The position numbers were made by a program, and so were the translations under genes. The notes beneath the pieces were generated by a model. It was given only the letters and a program-made list of their open reading frames with translations. It was not told the DNA's origin and did no database searches. Shown here one piece after another: positions 6,473 through 14,652 of a DNA stretch of 23,458 nucleotides (its first letter is position 1; every line of letters begins with the position of its first letter). This DNA is from Candidatus Hydrogenedentota bacterium (GTDB lineage Bacteria; Hydrogenedentota; Hydrogenedentia; Hydrogenedentales; SLHB01): the NCBI GenBank assembly GCA_003552485.1, contig PUMX01000505.1:1-23458 (forward strand). The letters run 5' to 3'.

Positions 6473-6493
6473 GGCGGGTAATACATACCCGCC
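6473..6493 (-). terminator. Leader hairpin with downstream T-run: possible attenuator
   Basis: GGCGGGTA (6473-6480) and TACCCGCC (6486-6493) form an 8-bp stem around a 5-nt loop. On the minus strand a five-T run (plus 6459-6463) follows after 9 nt, and a second CCGCC in that gap could pair with the same 5' arm right next to the T-run. The element lies about 20 nt into the predicted leader of the radical SAM gene, so it is either an attenuator or the terminator of the upstream epimerase gene. Confidence 0.45.
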
Positions 6494-6517
6494 GCGCGCG
6501 TCAAAACACACATTGAT

Positions 6518-6546
6518 ATTATGCCGCGAAAACACCTCAGGGGCAA
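6518..6546 (-). promoter_or_regulatory. Candidate sigma70-type promoter of the radical SAM gene
   Basis: Read on the minus strand, TTGCCC (6546-6541, four of six matches) is followed after exactly 17 nt by CATAAT (6523-6518, five of six). The start would be near 6511 with a leader of about 80 nt. Confidence 0.5.
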
Positions 6547-6659
6547 CCATTATGCCCAGCCGACGCAGAAGGCGGGCAACCGTTGGAGCCGACGATGCGT
6601 GCGAATCAGAGTGGCTGCTTCGCCTGAGGGGGCATTTGGGCTCCCGCTACGGCTGTTGT

Positions 6660-7517
6660 TTATAAGCCGCCTTGCGCTCGCCAGGATTCACGGATGAAGT
6701 TGTGGCCCCCTTCGAACACGGCTTCAGGCGCATCGAACTCGCGCCACACGCGCGTGGCCGCCGCCAGACCGGGCAAGGCGCGGCGAAAAGCCTCGATAGT
6801 GAGCCAGCCGTCGTAACCGGCTTCGACCAGCGCGGTGAATATCCCGGCCCAAGGCGTATGTCCCGAGCCCGGCGCGCCCCGGTCGTTCTCCGATATGTGC
6901 ACGTGCCGGATGACGTCCATGTTGCGCCGCAATGCGCCCACGATATCCTTTTCCTCGATATTCGCATGGAAGGGATCGAACATGGCTTGAAGATAGGGGT
7001 GATCCACCCGGCGCACATGGTCCGCCGCTTGATCGAGCGTGTTCAGAAAGTAGCACTCGAAGCGGTTGAGCGGTTCGACAGCCATCGTCACGCCCGCCTG
7101 CTGCGCTCCGTGTTCGGCCGCGTTGCGGTGTACCTCGGCGGCCCATTTACGTTCATCCTCCGTGGGCGGCTCGCCAGTGAACTCGCCTAACGGCTGGTAG
7201 AAGGGCCCCACAAGCGTATCCGCGCCGAGCGCGTGGCAAGCGTCAATGGCCCACTTTAGGTGGTCCAAGCCGCGTTGCCTGCTTGATTCGTCCGTACTGA
7301 TGGGATTGCAGTCCGCGCCGGGGATCACGGTTACCGCGCTGGCGGCCATGCCCATATCCGTGAGCGCTTGGCCCATGTGCTGGTAATGGGAGACTTCGCC
7401 GCCGAACAGTGGAAACTCGACGCCATCGTAGCCGATAGTTTTCATCTGTTCGATGACGGGCAGGTGTTTGTCCGTCACCATATCGGTCCAGAACAGCAGG
7501 TTGATGCCTACTTTCAT
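6660..7517 (-). CDS. D-psicose/D-tagatose 3-epimerase-like sugar isomerase
   Basis: A 285-residue cytoplasmic TIM-barrel protein of the xylose-isomerase-like (AP endonuclease 2) superfamily. It resembles ketose 3-epimerases, which interconvert C3 epimers of free ketohexoses through a metal-bound enediolate. The expected metal ligands are in place: E148 in EPLNRFE, D181 in DPFHANIEE, H207 in HVHISENDRG, and E242 in TIEAF. Their spacing matches the known D-psicose 3-epimerases, and the length (about 290) is normal. A hydroxypyruvate-isomerase-like activity is the main alternative. The ATG at 7515-7517 has AAAGGGG 7 nt upstream. The stop of the sialidase gene lies 73 nt upstream, so the two are probably co-transcribed, which points to use of sugars released from glycans. 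The exact substrate is inferred only. Confidence 0.85.
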   Translation of the reverse strand: MKVGINLLFWTDMVTDKHLPVIEQMKTIGYDGVEFPLFGGEVSHYQHMGQALTDMGMAASAVTVIPGADCNPISTDESSRQRGLDHLKWAIDACHALGADTLVGPFYQPLGEFTGEPPTEDERKWAAEVHRNAAEHGAQQAGVTMAVEPLNRFECYFLNTLDQAADHVRRVDHPYLQAMFDPFHANIEEKDIVGALRRNMDVIRHVHISENDRGAPGSGHTPWAGIFTALVEAGYDGWLTIEAFRRALPGLAAATRVWREFDAPEAVFEGGHNFIRESWRAQGGL

Positions 7518-7590
7518 GATATAACCCCTTTCTCGAGAGTGTGTGAGTGAAAGCCTTGTTCACCAGGGACACCGGGCGCCTTACGCGTTG

Positions 7591-8826
7591 TTAGTCAGCC
7601 GCGTCTGCTTCGAGCAGCCAATCGATGTCTATCGTCATAAAGCATAGGTCTATGTAAGGGCCGCGCTCGAAAAGCAGTCCAACGCGGTTGTCGGGCAACT
7701 TCGTCAGGCAGCTGTACGCGAAACCGCCGTCGTAAACCGAGCGACCGAAGGCCCAAGTTTCGCCGCCGTCGCGGCTCAGCATAATGGTTCCGTTTTCGCG
7801 GCCTTCCTCGGATTTGGGCAGCGAAGCAAGGAGCCATGCATTGCCGTCTTCGGAATAGGAGAAGAGGCTTGTCATGCAGGGTGTAGTGACGAGATCCGGG
7901 CTTGGTGCGATAGGCCCCCAAGTTTTGCCGCCGTCACGGCTGACGGTTTGAAGGACGCGGTTCGCGCCTTCCTGCCAGCGGGCGTGCATGAGAATGGAGC
8001 CATCAGCCCGTTCGGCCAATTGCGCCTCGTTTCCATAGCCGGTCAGTGTGTCGTCGGGAACGCGTTCGCTCGTCCGCCAGGTCTCGCCGCCGTCGTCGCT
8101 GATCGCCACGCGGTTGCGCCAGTAGCGCTCGCCGTCGCCGAGGGGAATGGTCTCGTAGAGCGGGATGAGAACGCGGCCGGCGTGCTCGCCACGGCTCAAC
8201 ACGACGCCCACACCCGGGCTGCCCACACTGATGGCGTCTTCGGCGCGCACGCTTCGGGTGATGTCTCGGGGCTCGGACCATGTGGCGCCGTCATCATCAC
8301 TGTACGTAACGAATGTCTGTGTGTTGCGCGGGCCGCCGTAGCCGAGTTCGGCCATCTCGGTGTGTTCCATGACGCGCGCATGGTAGCCGCGGGGAAAGCG
8401 TTGGAACATGAGCAGTACTCGTCCCGTATCGGGCAGATATACGGCGCATGGGTCGTTGAGAGAATCGCCGCCCATCTCGGCGATGACTTGGTGCGGTTCC
8501 CACGAATCACCGCCGTCGAGGCTGCGCCGCAGCACGATGTCGTTCATGGCGTGGTCGTCGTGTTGGCCCTCGAACTCCGGCTGGCGCCCCTCTGCGAAGG
8601 CGAGCACTGCGCCGTTATCCAACGCAAGCAGTGCGGGAATGCGGAACCGCGGATAGCCCGCGTCGCCGTTACGATACAGCGCCGTCCATTCTTGAGGCCG
8701 CTGCGCAGCGCCTGTTTCGGGGCGTTGTTCGCCAAGCGTCGCGCACCCCGCCGTTATCGTAAGAAGCGCAGCCAGCATGGCGAGGAGGGAAATGCAAAGT
8801 AATGGACGAGACGTCTTGTGGGACAT
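7591..8826 (-). CDS. GH33-type sialidase (exo-alpha-sialidase) lipoprotein
   Basis: A 411-residue exported protein with a basic start, a hydrophobic stretch (9-24) and a lipobox-like TAGC ending at C28, predicting a lipid-anchored product. The catalytic fold is a six-bladed beta-propeller. FRIP is at 61-64 with R62 of the arginine triad. Five Asp boxes of the form S-x-D-x-G-x-x-W lie at 102-109, 176-183, 243-250, 296-303 and 351-358. The NEAQ segment carries E267, R283 follows, and Y371 in AYS is the likely nucleophile. It should cleave terminal sialic acids or related sugars outside the cytoplasm. The ATG at 8826 is preferred because AAAGG lies 9 nt upstream; an ATG two codons earlier (8832) is possible. 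No sialic-acid catabolic (nan) genes are visible, so a related acidic sugar is also possible. Confidence 0.88.
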   Translation of the reverse strand: MSHKTSRPLLCISLLAMLAALLTITAGCATLGEQRPETGAAQRPQEWTALYRNGDAGYPRFRIPALLALDNGAVLAFAEGRQPEFEGQHDDHAMNDIVLRRSLDGGDSWEPHQVIAEMGGDSLNDPCAVYLPDTGRVLLMFQRFPRGYHARVMEHTEMAELGYGGPRNTQTFVTYSDDDGATWSEPRDITRSVRAEDAISVGSPGVGVVLSRGEHAGRVLIPLYETIPLGDGERYWRNRVAISDDGGETWRTSERVPDDTLTGYGNEAQLAERADGSILMHARWQEGANRVLQTVSRDGGKTWGPIAPSPDLVTTPCMTSLFSYSEDGNAWLLASLPKSEEGRENGTIMLSRDGGETWAFGRSVYDGGFAYSCLTKLPDNRVGLLFERGPYIDLCFMTIDIDWLLEADAAD

Positions 8827-8846
8827 GTTCATGGGCCTTTCGCTTT

Positions 8847-8860
8847 GCGCACGCGTGCGC
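8847..8860. promoter_or_regulatory. 14-bp perfect palindrome upstream of the sialidase gene
   Basis: GCGCACGCGTGCGC is fully self-complementary and lies just upstream of the sialidase ribosome binding site, 20 nt from the start codon. It could be an operator or a leader hairpin. Its GC content makes chance occurrence less remarkable. Confidence 0.3.
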
Positions 8861-8937
8861 CGGGGGCTGCAATCGCATTGCTGTTGAAATAGAGACACGC
8901 TTTCCACGCCATTCGGTCTAGGCATGCCCTTCCAGTG

Positions 8938-8958
8938 GCCGCTTCAGTCTTGAGCGGC
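8938..8958. repeat. Inverted repeat between the dehydrogenase and sialidase genes
   Basis: GCCGCT (8938-8943) and AGCGGC (8953-8958) can form a 6-bp stem with a 9-nt loop. It lacks a T-run, so it is at most a weak terminator for the dehydrogenase gene at 9121-10269. Confidence 0.3.
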
Positions 8959-9016
8959 ATTACCATTTCGGAGCCCCGTTATTACGGCAGTGACCGCCGC
9001 CCATCAGGTGAAGTTA

Positions 9017-9075
9017 GACGCCAACCTCCTCGGCAAGGCCACCAACCGGCGACCGAGCCGCCGGAGATTGGCGTC
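9017..9075. repeat. Long structured inverted repeat after a dehydrogenase gene
   Basis: GACGCCAACCTCC (9017-9029) pairs with GGAGATTGGCGTC (9063-9075) with one mismatch (12 of 13 pairs). Inside it, CGGC (9031-9034) can pair with GCCG (9057-9060) and GCC (9038-9040) with GGC (9048-9050). The whole 59-nt element can therefore fold as one long hairpin. It lies 45 nt past the stop of the minus-strand dehydrogenase gene. It could be a 3'-end stabiliser, a terminator without T-run, or a small palindromic repeat element. Confidence 0.5.
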
Positions 9076-9120
9076 GTTGAATCCGCCAAGCGCTTCCAGC
9101 GCCCGTGTGCGCCAGAGCGC

Positions 9121-10269
9121 TTACAAGCCCGTCGGCGTCCACTGACGGGTCTTGGCGCTTTCAAGCACCGCCTCGCAGACGCGTTGCGTTTCGAGCGCGT
9201 CGGCGAAGGTGGGCGACGCGGGCTTGCCGGTCTCAAGGCCCCTGAGGAAATCCGCCATCTGATGTACGAAGGAGTGTTCATAACCGATCTGCAGACCGGG
9301 CACCCACCATTTATCCATGTATGGCTGATCATGGTCGGTTACATGAATGCTGCGCCATCCGCGCACGACAGATTCGTCCCGGTGATCGAAGTAGCCGAGC
9401 CGGTGCAGATCGTGCAGGTCCCAGAAGATGGAGGCGTGCTCGCCGTTGATCTCGAGGGTGTACAGGGCCTTGTGGCCGCGGGCGTAGCGGGTGGCTTCAA
9501 AGGTCGCCAGCGATCCGTTGGCGAATCGCGCCAAGAAGAGCGAAGCGTCGTCAATGCCGACGGGCTGCTTCTTGCCCGTTTCTACGTGCTTCCGCTCCTT
9601 GACGAAGGTTTCCGTCATCGCGCTGACTTCCGTGATAGGGCCATTGAGCCACATGGCCGTGTCGATGTTATGCGCGAGTAGGTCGCCTGTCACGCCGCTG
9701 CCCGCCACGCTGGCATCGAGGCGCCACAAGCCGGGACCGCCCTGCGGCAGGTCCTCGGCGATGGTGAAGTCTTGGAGGAACATGGTGCGGTAATGGAAGA
9801 TACGCCCGAGTTTCCCCTCGTTGATGATGTTCTTCGCGAGTGTCACCGCGGGTACGCGCCGGTAGTTGTACCAGACCATATTCGCTACGCCGGTCTGTTC
9901 GACGGCCTGCACCATTTCCTTGCCTTCGGATACGTTCATGGCGAGCGGTTTTTCGCAGAGGATGATTTTGCCTGCGTTGGCGGCTTCGATGGCGATGTCA
10001 TGGTGAGCATTGTTCGGGGCGCAGATGTCGATCGCGTCGATGTCGGTGCGCGCGATGAGTTGGCGCCAATCGGTTTCAACACTTTCGTAACCCCATGCAT
10101 CGGCGAAAGCCTTCGCCTTCGTTTCGTCCACGTCGCAAATGGCTTTCAGCACAGGCTTGTAGGCCAGATTGTGGAAAAAGTGACTGACCTTAGCGTGGGC
10201 GTTGGAATGGGCACGCCCCATGAAGCCGCAGCCGATGAGCCCGATGTTTAATGGTTTCTTTGCGCTCAT
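9121..10269 (-). CDS. Gfo/Idh/MocA family oxidoreductase (cytoplasmic)
   Basis: A 382-residue NAD(P)-dependent sugar or cyclitol dehydrogenase. The Rossmann motif GCGFMG (13-18) is canonical, as is the CEKPLA segment with the catalytic-type EKP lysine (106-108). GDLLAHNIDTAMWL in the middle of the protein carries the histidine typical of the family's active site. No signal peptide is present, unlike the two paralogous proteins at 13148-16023. The C-terminal half is the usual beta-sheet substrate domain, with WW and GHK segments. The ATG at 10267-10269 has AAGGA 6 nt upstream; the open frame extends 23 codons further left without a ribosome binding site. It follows a TIM-barrel isomerase gene by 134 nt, which suggests coupled oxidation and isomerisation of a sugar. 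The substrate is unknown. Confidence 0.9.
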   Translation of the reverse strand: MSAKKPLNIGLIGCGFMGRAHSNAHAKVSHFFHNLAYKPVLKAICDVDETKAKAFADAWGYESVETDWRQLIARTDIDAIDICAPNNAHHDIAIEAANAGKIILCEKPLAMNVSEGKEMVQAVEQTGVANMVWYNYRRVPAVTLAKNIINEGKLGRIFHYRTMFLQDFTIAEDLPQGGPGLWRLDASVAGSGVTGDLLAHNIDTAMWLNGPITEVSAMTETFVKERKHVETGKKQPVGIDDASLFLARFANGSLATFEATRYARGHKALYTLEINGEHASIFWDLHDLHRLGYFDHRDESVVRGWRSIHVTDHDQPYMDKWWVPGLQIGYEHSFVHQMADFLRGLETGKPASPTFADALETQRVCEAVLESAKTRQWTPTGL

Positions 10270-10403
10270 GTCTATTCCTTTCCGTGCTTGAAGCGTCTTG
10301 TGGGAGCGTGGCCAATCCCGTCGCTGAAGCAACGGCATGCCGCCGCACTCCCGGATTCACGAATTCTCTTCTCGACGTCGTGTGTTCGTTGAACGCCGCC
10401 GGT

Positions 10404-11444
<1,041 letters not shown>

Positions 11445-11540
11445 TGGTCAGTGCCTCCCTCTTCCGTTGTTTCGTTACGCCGATTCCCGCCGCACCCGCC
11501 TGAACGGGGCCGGAGCGCGATAGGAGCCGGCCAGCTTCAT

Positions 11541-11572
11541 GTCCCGGTCTGCAAGCTGTTGCAGACCGGGAC
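11541..11572 (-). terminator. Perfect 14-bp hairpin after the cupin gene
   Basis: GTCCCGGTCTGCAA (11541-11554) and TTGCAGACCGGGAC (11559-11572) are perfectly complementary around a 4-nt loop. The hairpin begins 9 nt after the cupin gene's stop codon and sits about 100 nt before the next gene. No T-run follows, so it may be a rho-independent-like pause, a transcript stabiliser or a processing site that splits expression. Confidence 0.6.
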
Positions 11573-11581
11573 GCGGACGCG

Positions 11582-12823
11582 CTACCGCTTGTGATCGCCC
11601 GCTTTCGGGAACTTTGGATGAACGTCCGGGCCGAAATAACGCAACAGCACGAGCGGACACTCCTTGCCAAGATTCTCGACGGTGTAGCCCTCCTTGGCGC
11701 GCTTTTCGGTGATGAAGACTTCATCCTCGGTCATCTCGCCGAAGCGAATCATGGACGGGCATTCCAGCGCATGATTGTTGATCCGGCCACGGCCCTGCAT
11801 GAGAATGACGCCGGACGCGCCGTTGTCCTTGACGGTCGCGGTCGCCCCTGGCATTACCGTGAGTTCTTTAGCGGAAAAGCGTTGCTCGCCGTTCACCTCG
11901 CCGTAGACCACCCACTTATCCACCCAGCCTTCGCTGTCTGAGCCCGCGTCGGCGATGGGTTCGAGGTAGTGGCTGTCCTTGAACGACGGATTTACGTTGG
12001 CGTCCCAGTCGAGGAGATCGACGATATAGTCGAGATCGTTCTTATGCTCGTCGGGCACGTCCTTGGTTAGCAGATCCCACCAGACGTCGCGTCCCTCGAC
12101 GATGGACTGGTACATGGCGAATACGTCGCTACCCCACTGGGGTTCATAGGTCAAGAGCGAGCCGGGCGCGTGGAGAATGCAGGGGGGCACGATCCAGCCC
12201 GTGCCCGGCTTGAGCCGGTACGCCTTTGAGAAATCGAGTATGCCGTTGTCGCCTTTGTTCCAATCCTCGAGGCAACGCAATACGTCAGCGCGTGTGACGC
12301 CGGGCTCAAGGCCGAAGAACGTGTAGGGGAAGTTGTTGCCGATGGCGTTCAACTGCGGCGGGAAGTAGTAGCCTTCCGGTTTGCCGAGCCGGCCGACGCG
12401 CGCGGCTTGTTCGTCGTTCTGGTGCAAGTGATGGGGAATAGGCCCCATATTGTCAAAGAACTTGCTGTACACCGGCCAGCGATTGTACTTGTTCCAAATG
12501 GTTTCACCGATGACTTCCGCGCCCAGTCCTTCAATGGCGTCGCGCAGGGTGAAGCGCTTGCCCTCGTGGACCACGTAGCTGAGGCCCTCATCGGGGGGTG
12601 CGCCCGCGTTGTCCGCCGGCGTAGTGGAGGCGAACCAACGCTCGTCGATACCGCCGCGGTCCTTGCCGAGCGCGTAGTAATCATCTGGATGCAGTTTCAA
12701 CCGGCGGCCTGGTTGCAAAAAGGCGCGCGGCACCCACGTTGGGGCCAGCCGATAGATCCCCTCGCCTGCTTCCAGCGCTTGTTTCGCCGCCTGGACGGCC
12801 GCATCCCCCGTAATGGTGTTCAT
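11582..12823 (-). CDS. Phosphomannose-isomerase-like cupin protein
   Basis: A 413-residue cytoplasmic protein with the features of type I mannose-6-phosphate isomerase-like cupins. The metal-binding motif PHHLHQ is followed by KPEGYY and FFGLEPGVTRADV. After a helical stretch comes PGTGWIVPPCILHAPGS, which parallels the 'VPAGTVHA' strand that donates the last histidine in that family. A second cupin-like barrel with GATATVKDNG and GRGRINN lies in the C-terminal third. It probably isomerises an aldose or ketose, phosphorylated or free; the substrate is unknown. The ATG at 12821-12823 has AAGGAG 8 nt upstream. A hairpin lies just past the stop. It sits between the duplicated oxidoreductases and a TIM-barrel isomerase, consistent with sugar catabolism. 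Confidence 0.72.
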   Translation of the reverse strand: MNTITGDAAVQAAKQALEAGEGIYRLAPTWVPRAFLQPGRRLKLHPDDYYALGKDRGGIDERWFASTTPADNAGAPPDEGLSYVVHEGKRFTLRDAIEGLGAEVIGETIWNKYNRWPVYSKFFDNMGPIPHHLHQNDEQAARVGRLGKPEGYYFPPQLNAIGNNFPYTFFGLEPGVTRADVLRCLEDWNKGDNGILDFSKAYRLKPGTGWIVPPCILHAPGSLLTYEPQWGSDVFAMYQSIVEGRDVWWDLLTKDVPDEHKNDLDYIVDLLDWDANVNPSFKDSHYLEPIADAGSDSEGWVDKWVVYGEVNGEQRFSAKELTVMPGATATVKDNGASGVILMQGRGRINNHALECPSMIRFGEMTEDEVFITEKRAKEGYTVENLGKECPLVLLRYFGPDVHPKFPKAGDHKR

Positions 12824-12900
12824 CAAGCTCTCTCCTTCCCGTTACAGTTTGCCGTGTTGAGCCCTTCGCAACAAAGCCGAGGGACAAACACGTTCTTCAT
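12823..12900 (-). CDS. Possible 25-codon leader peptide upstream of the cupin gene
   Basis: A short frame starts with ATG at 12898-12900 and ends in a TGA that overlaps the cupin ATG (TGATG), a layout typical of translational coupling. It carries adjacent cysteines (LCCEG). No Shine-Dalgarno is visible in front of it and no known leader peptide is recognised, so a chance frame is the more likely explanation. Confidence 0.2.
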   Translation of the reverse strand: MKNVFVPRLCCEGLNTANCNGKERA

Positions 12901-13087
12901 GTAAGTTTTGCCGCGCCGGGGCCCGGCCATCCCGATGCTTGACCAAGCCCGGGAGCACGGTATTGCTTTCCGGACATGAACAAGCGTAACTTCGCGTCTT
13001 CGCTGCCGGGGTTGCCGGCCGCGCCCTCCACAGTCGCGTTCCCCTGTAAAAAACGTGCCTAACAGTCTACAAAACATCGTCAAACGA
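12901..13087. other. Upstream region of the cupin gene without a recognised gene
   Basis: This is the rest of the 324-nt gap between the cupin gene and the terminator of the oxidoreductase copy. A TTGACG box reads on the minus strand near 13080, but no acceptable -10 follows at 16-18 nt, so no promoter is called. Nothing else is recognised. Confidence 0.4.
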
Positions 13088-13142
13088 TAAAAGCCGGAAG
13101 CCGTCGCGCCGCCAACCCAAACACTATGTTTGGGCTTCCGGG
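13088..13142 (-). terminator. Terminator of the downstream Tat-oxidoreductase copy
   Basis: On the minus strand an outer 9-bp perfect stem (13133-13141 with 13094-13102, GGCTTCCGG/CCGGAAGCC) is followed by CTTTTATC (T-run at plus 13089-13092). Inside it an 8-bp stem, CCCAAACA (13116-13123) with TGTTTGGG (13127-13134), shares two bases with the outer arm, so the two forms partly compete. The element starts 6 nt after the stop codon at 13148. Confidence 0.72.
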
Positions 13143-13147
13143 TGGTG

Positions 13148-14509
13148 TTACATGGGCAGTTCGTATCCCGATCGCCGCTCGCGCTTAAGCAAGGCGTTGG
13201 CTTCTTCGTTGTCCGTGAAGCGCTCGTGAACGGGATCCCAGTGCAGCGTTTCGCCCACGCGCCCCAGTTCGCGAACTGCCTTCACGAGGAAACAGAGCGT
13301 GTGCGCGCGTTGCGCATATTCGATATCGGCATTGCACGATTGGCGCGACTTAACGCAGTCGACCCAATTCTGGATGTGTGGCAACGTATCGTGGACTTCG
13401 AGGCGGTCGGGCCGGTCGTCGCGTTCAATGATTTCCTTGGGATCCGCCCAAATGCGGTCGAGATTGACCTCTATGTAACCATCCTCCCCAATAAACCGTC
13501 CGCCGAGATTTGGACCATCGTCCGCGTCGAGGCATAGGTCAAGTTCAACACCGTCTGCATAGCGCATGGTTACTCGCGCGCGAAGGCCGGTATCGTTTTC
13601 GTCAAACCAGTAGTAGTCTTGGCCTGTTTCTTCGGGGCCGGGCTCGCGATCGTCGTCGAATCGGGTCAGTCGGCGTTCTTCGCAGGGCTCTTCGAGCGTG
13701 ATCTCGACCGGCGTGGTCATATCCGCGCCCAGACCGCGTTGCACCTGATCGTAGCTGTGCGTGCCCCATCCCGTGACCCCGAAAGTCAGCCCGCCGCCGT
13801 CATAATCCAGCCATTCCTGCCAGCCCCGGTGAATGCCGGTATGATAAGGCCGCAGCGGGGCTTGGTTGGTCCACACATCCCACCAGCCGACCGTGCCGCC
13901 CTGCGGTTTCGGCTCGGCCATTCGCCCGGGCCACGGCCGCGGGCCGCGGAAATCGCAGGCTTCGACGCGCTGGACTTTGCCGATGGCGCCGTCGCGCACA
14001 AGATCCGTGGCCCATCGGTTCAGCGGTATGCTGCGTTGCTGCGTTCCGATCTGGGTGACGATCCCATGCCGCCGGGCCGTGTTGACCATGTGCCGTCCTT
14101 CTTCGACGCTCAGACACATAGCCTTTTCGATGTACGCATCGAGGCCGGCCGACATCGCGTGACAGGCGACCCACCCGCTTGCGTGCGTAGTGGTGATGCA
14201 GATCACGGCGTCGAGATTTTCCTCGTCTATCATACGGCGGAAGTCGATATACTCATTCCACCTCTCCGAGTGTTCCTCGAAGGCGCTCTTGAAATCGTCG
14301 ATGCGCGGTTTGAAACAATCGGACACCGCGACGATCTCGAGCTCCGGCACATCCAGCGCTACGCCCGTTACTGACCAACAGCGGCGGCCGAGACCGATAA
14401 GGCCGACCTTGACGCGATCATTGGGTCCCGGTCCTTCCCGGCCTAGCGCCTGGGGCGACAGAATCATGGGCGCTAACGCGGCTGCTTTTAGGAATGTTCT
14501 ACGCTTCAT
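13148..14509 (-). CDS. Tat-exported Gfo/Idh/MocA oxidoreductase, copy 1
   Basis: A 453-residue protein with a twin-arginine signal (RRTFLK at 3-8, then a hydrophobic stretch to about residue 23), so it is exported folded, probably with bound nucleotide. The Rossmann segment is VGLIGLGRRC, where the third glycine of GxGxxG is cysteine (C44). The usual EKP motif reads EKA (128-130), keeping the lysine. GWWDVW and GWGTHSYDQVQRGLG mark the substrate domain and active-site histidine region typical of the Tat-signal subfamily seen in Planctomycetes-type genomes. It is very similar to copy 2 directly upstream, about four in five residues by eye, a tandem duplication. The ATG at 14507-14509 has a GA-rich ribosome binding site about 10 nt upstream. 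The substrate is presumably a sugar or sugar acid, unknown. A terminator follows it. Confidence 0.88.
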   Translation of the reverse strand: MKRRTFLKAAALAPMILSPQALGREGPGPNDRVKVGLIGLGRRCWSVTGVALDVPELEIVAVSDCFKPRIDDFKSAFEEHSERWNEYIDFRRMIDEENLDAVICITTTHASGWVACHAMSAGLDAYIEKAMCLSVEEGRHMVNTARRHGIVTQIGTQQRSIPLNRWATDLVRDGAIGKVQRVEACDFRGPRPWPGRMAEPKPQGGTVGWWDVWTNQAPLRPYHTGIHRGWQEWLDYDGGGLTFGVTGWGTHSYDQVQRGLGADMTTPVEITLEEPCEERRLTRFDDDREPGPEETGQDYYWFDENDTGLRARVTMRYADGVELDLCLDADDGPNLGGRFIGEDGYIEVNLDRIWADPKEIIERDDRPDRLEVHDTLPHIQNWVDCVKSRQSCNADIEYAQRAHTLCFLVKAVRELGRVGETLHWDPVHERFTDNEEANALLKRERRSGYELPM

Positions 14510-14652
14510 GCCGCCATGTCCCTCCCCCTCTGTCGGGTCCGATTGTGGACCAGACTAATGCGTCGTAGTATTCACGCCGGCCTTCATCGCCGCTTCCGGT
14601 AACCCGTATCGCAGACATTCCACGCACGGAAAAGCAGGCGCAATGTAGCGTG

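Noticed and set aside
5614..6516. A 300-codon plus-strand frame opposite the radical SAM gene
   Set aside because: It is antisense to a gene with intact C-x3-C-x2-C and SPASM-like motifs and has no family resemblance of its own.
9013..9082. Integron attC-like site (GTTAGAC at 9013 and GTTGAAT at 9076)
   Set aside because: The two core-like heptamers are in the same orientation instead of inverted, no integrase or gene cassette is present, and the inner repeat does not have the attC layout.
13056..13080. Shared 9-mer GTAGACTGT upstream of the cupin gene and of the second oxidoreductase copy (near 16114-16122)
   Set aside because: Sharing one 9-mer somewhere in 23 kb is expected by chance, and its position relative to the starts differs.
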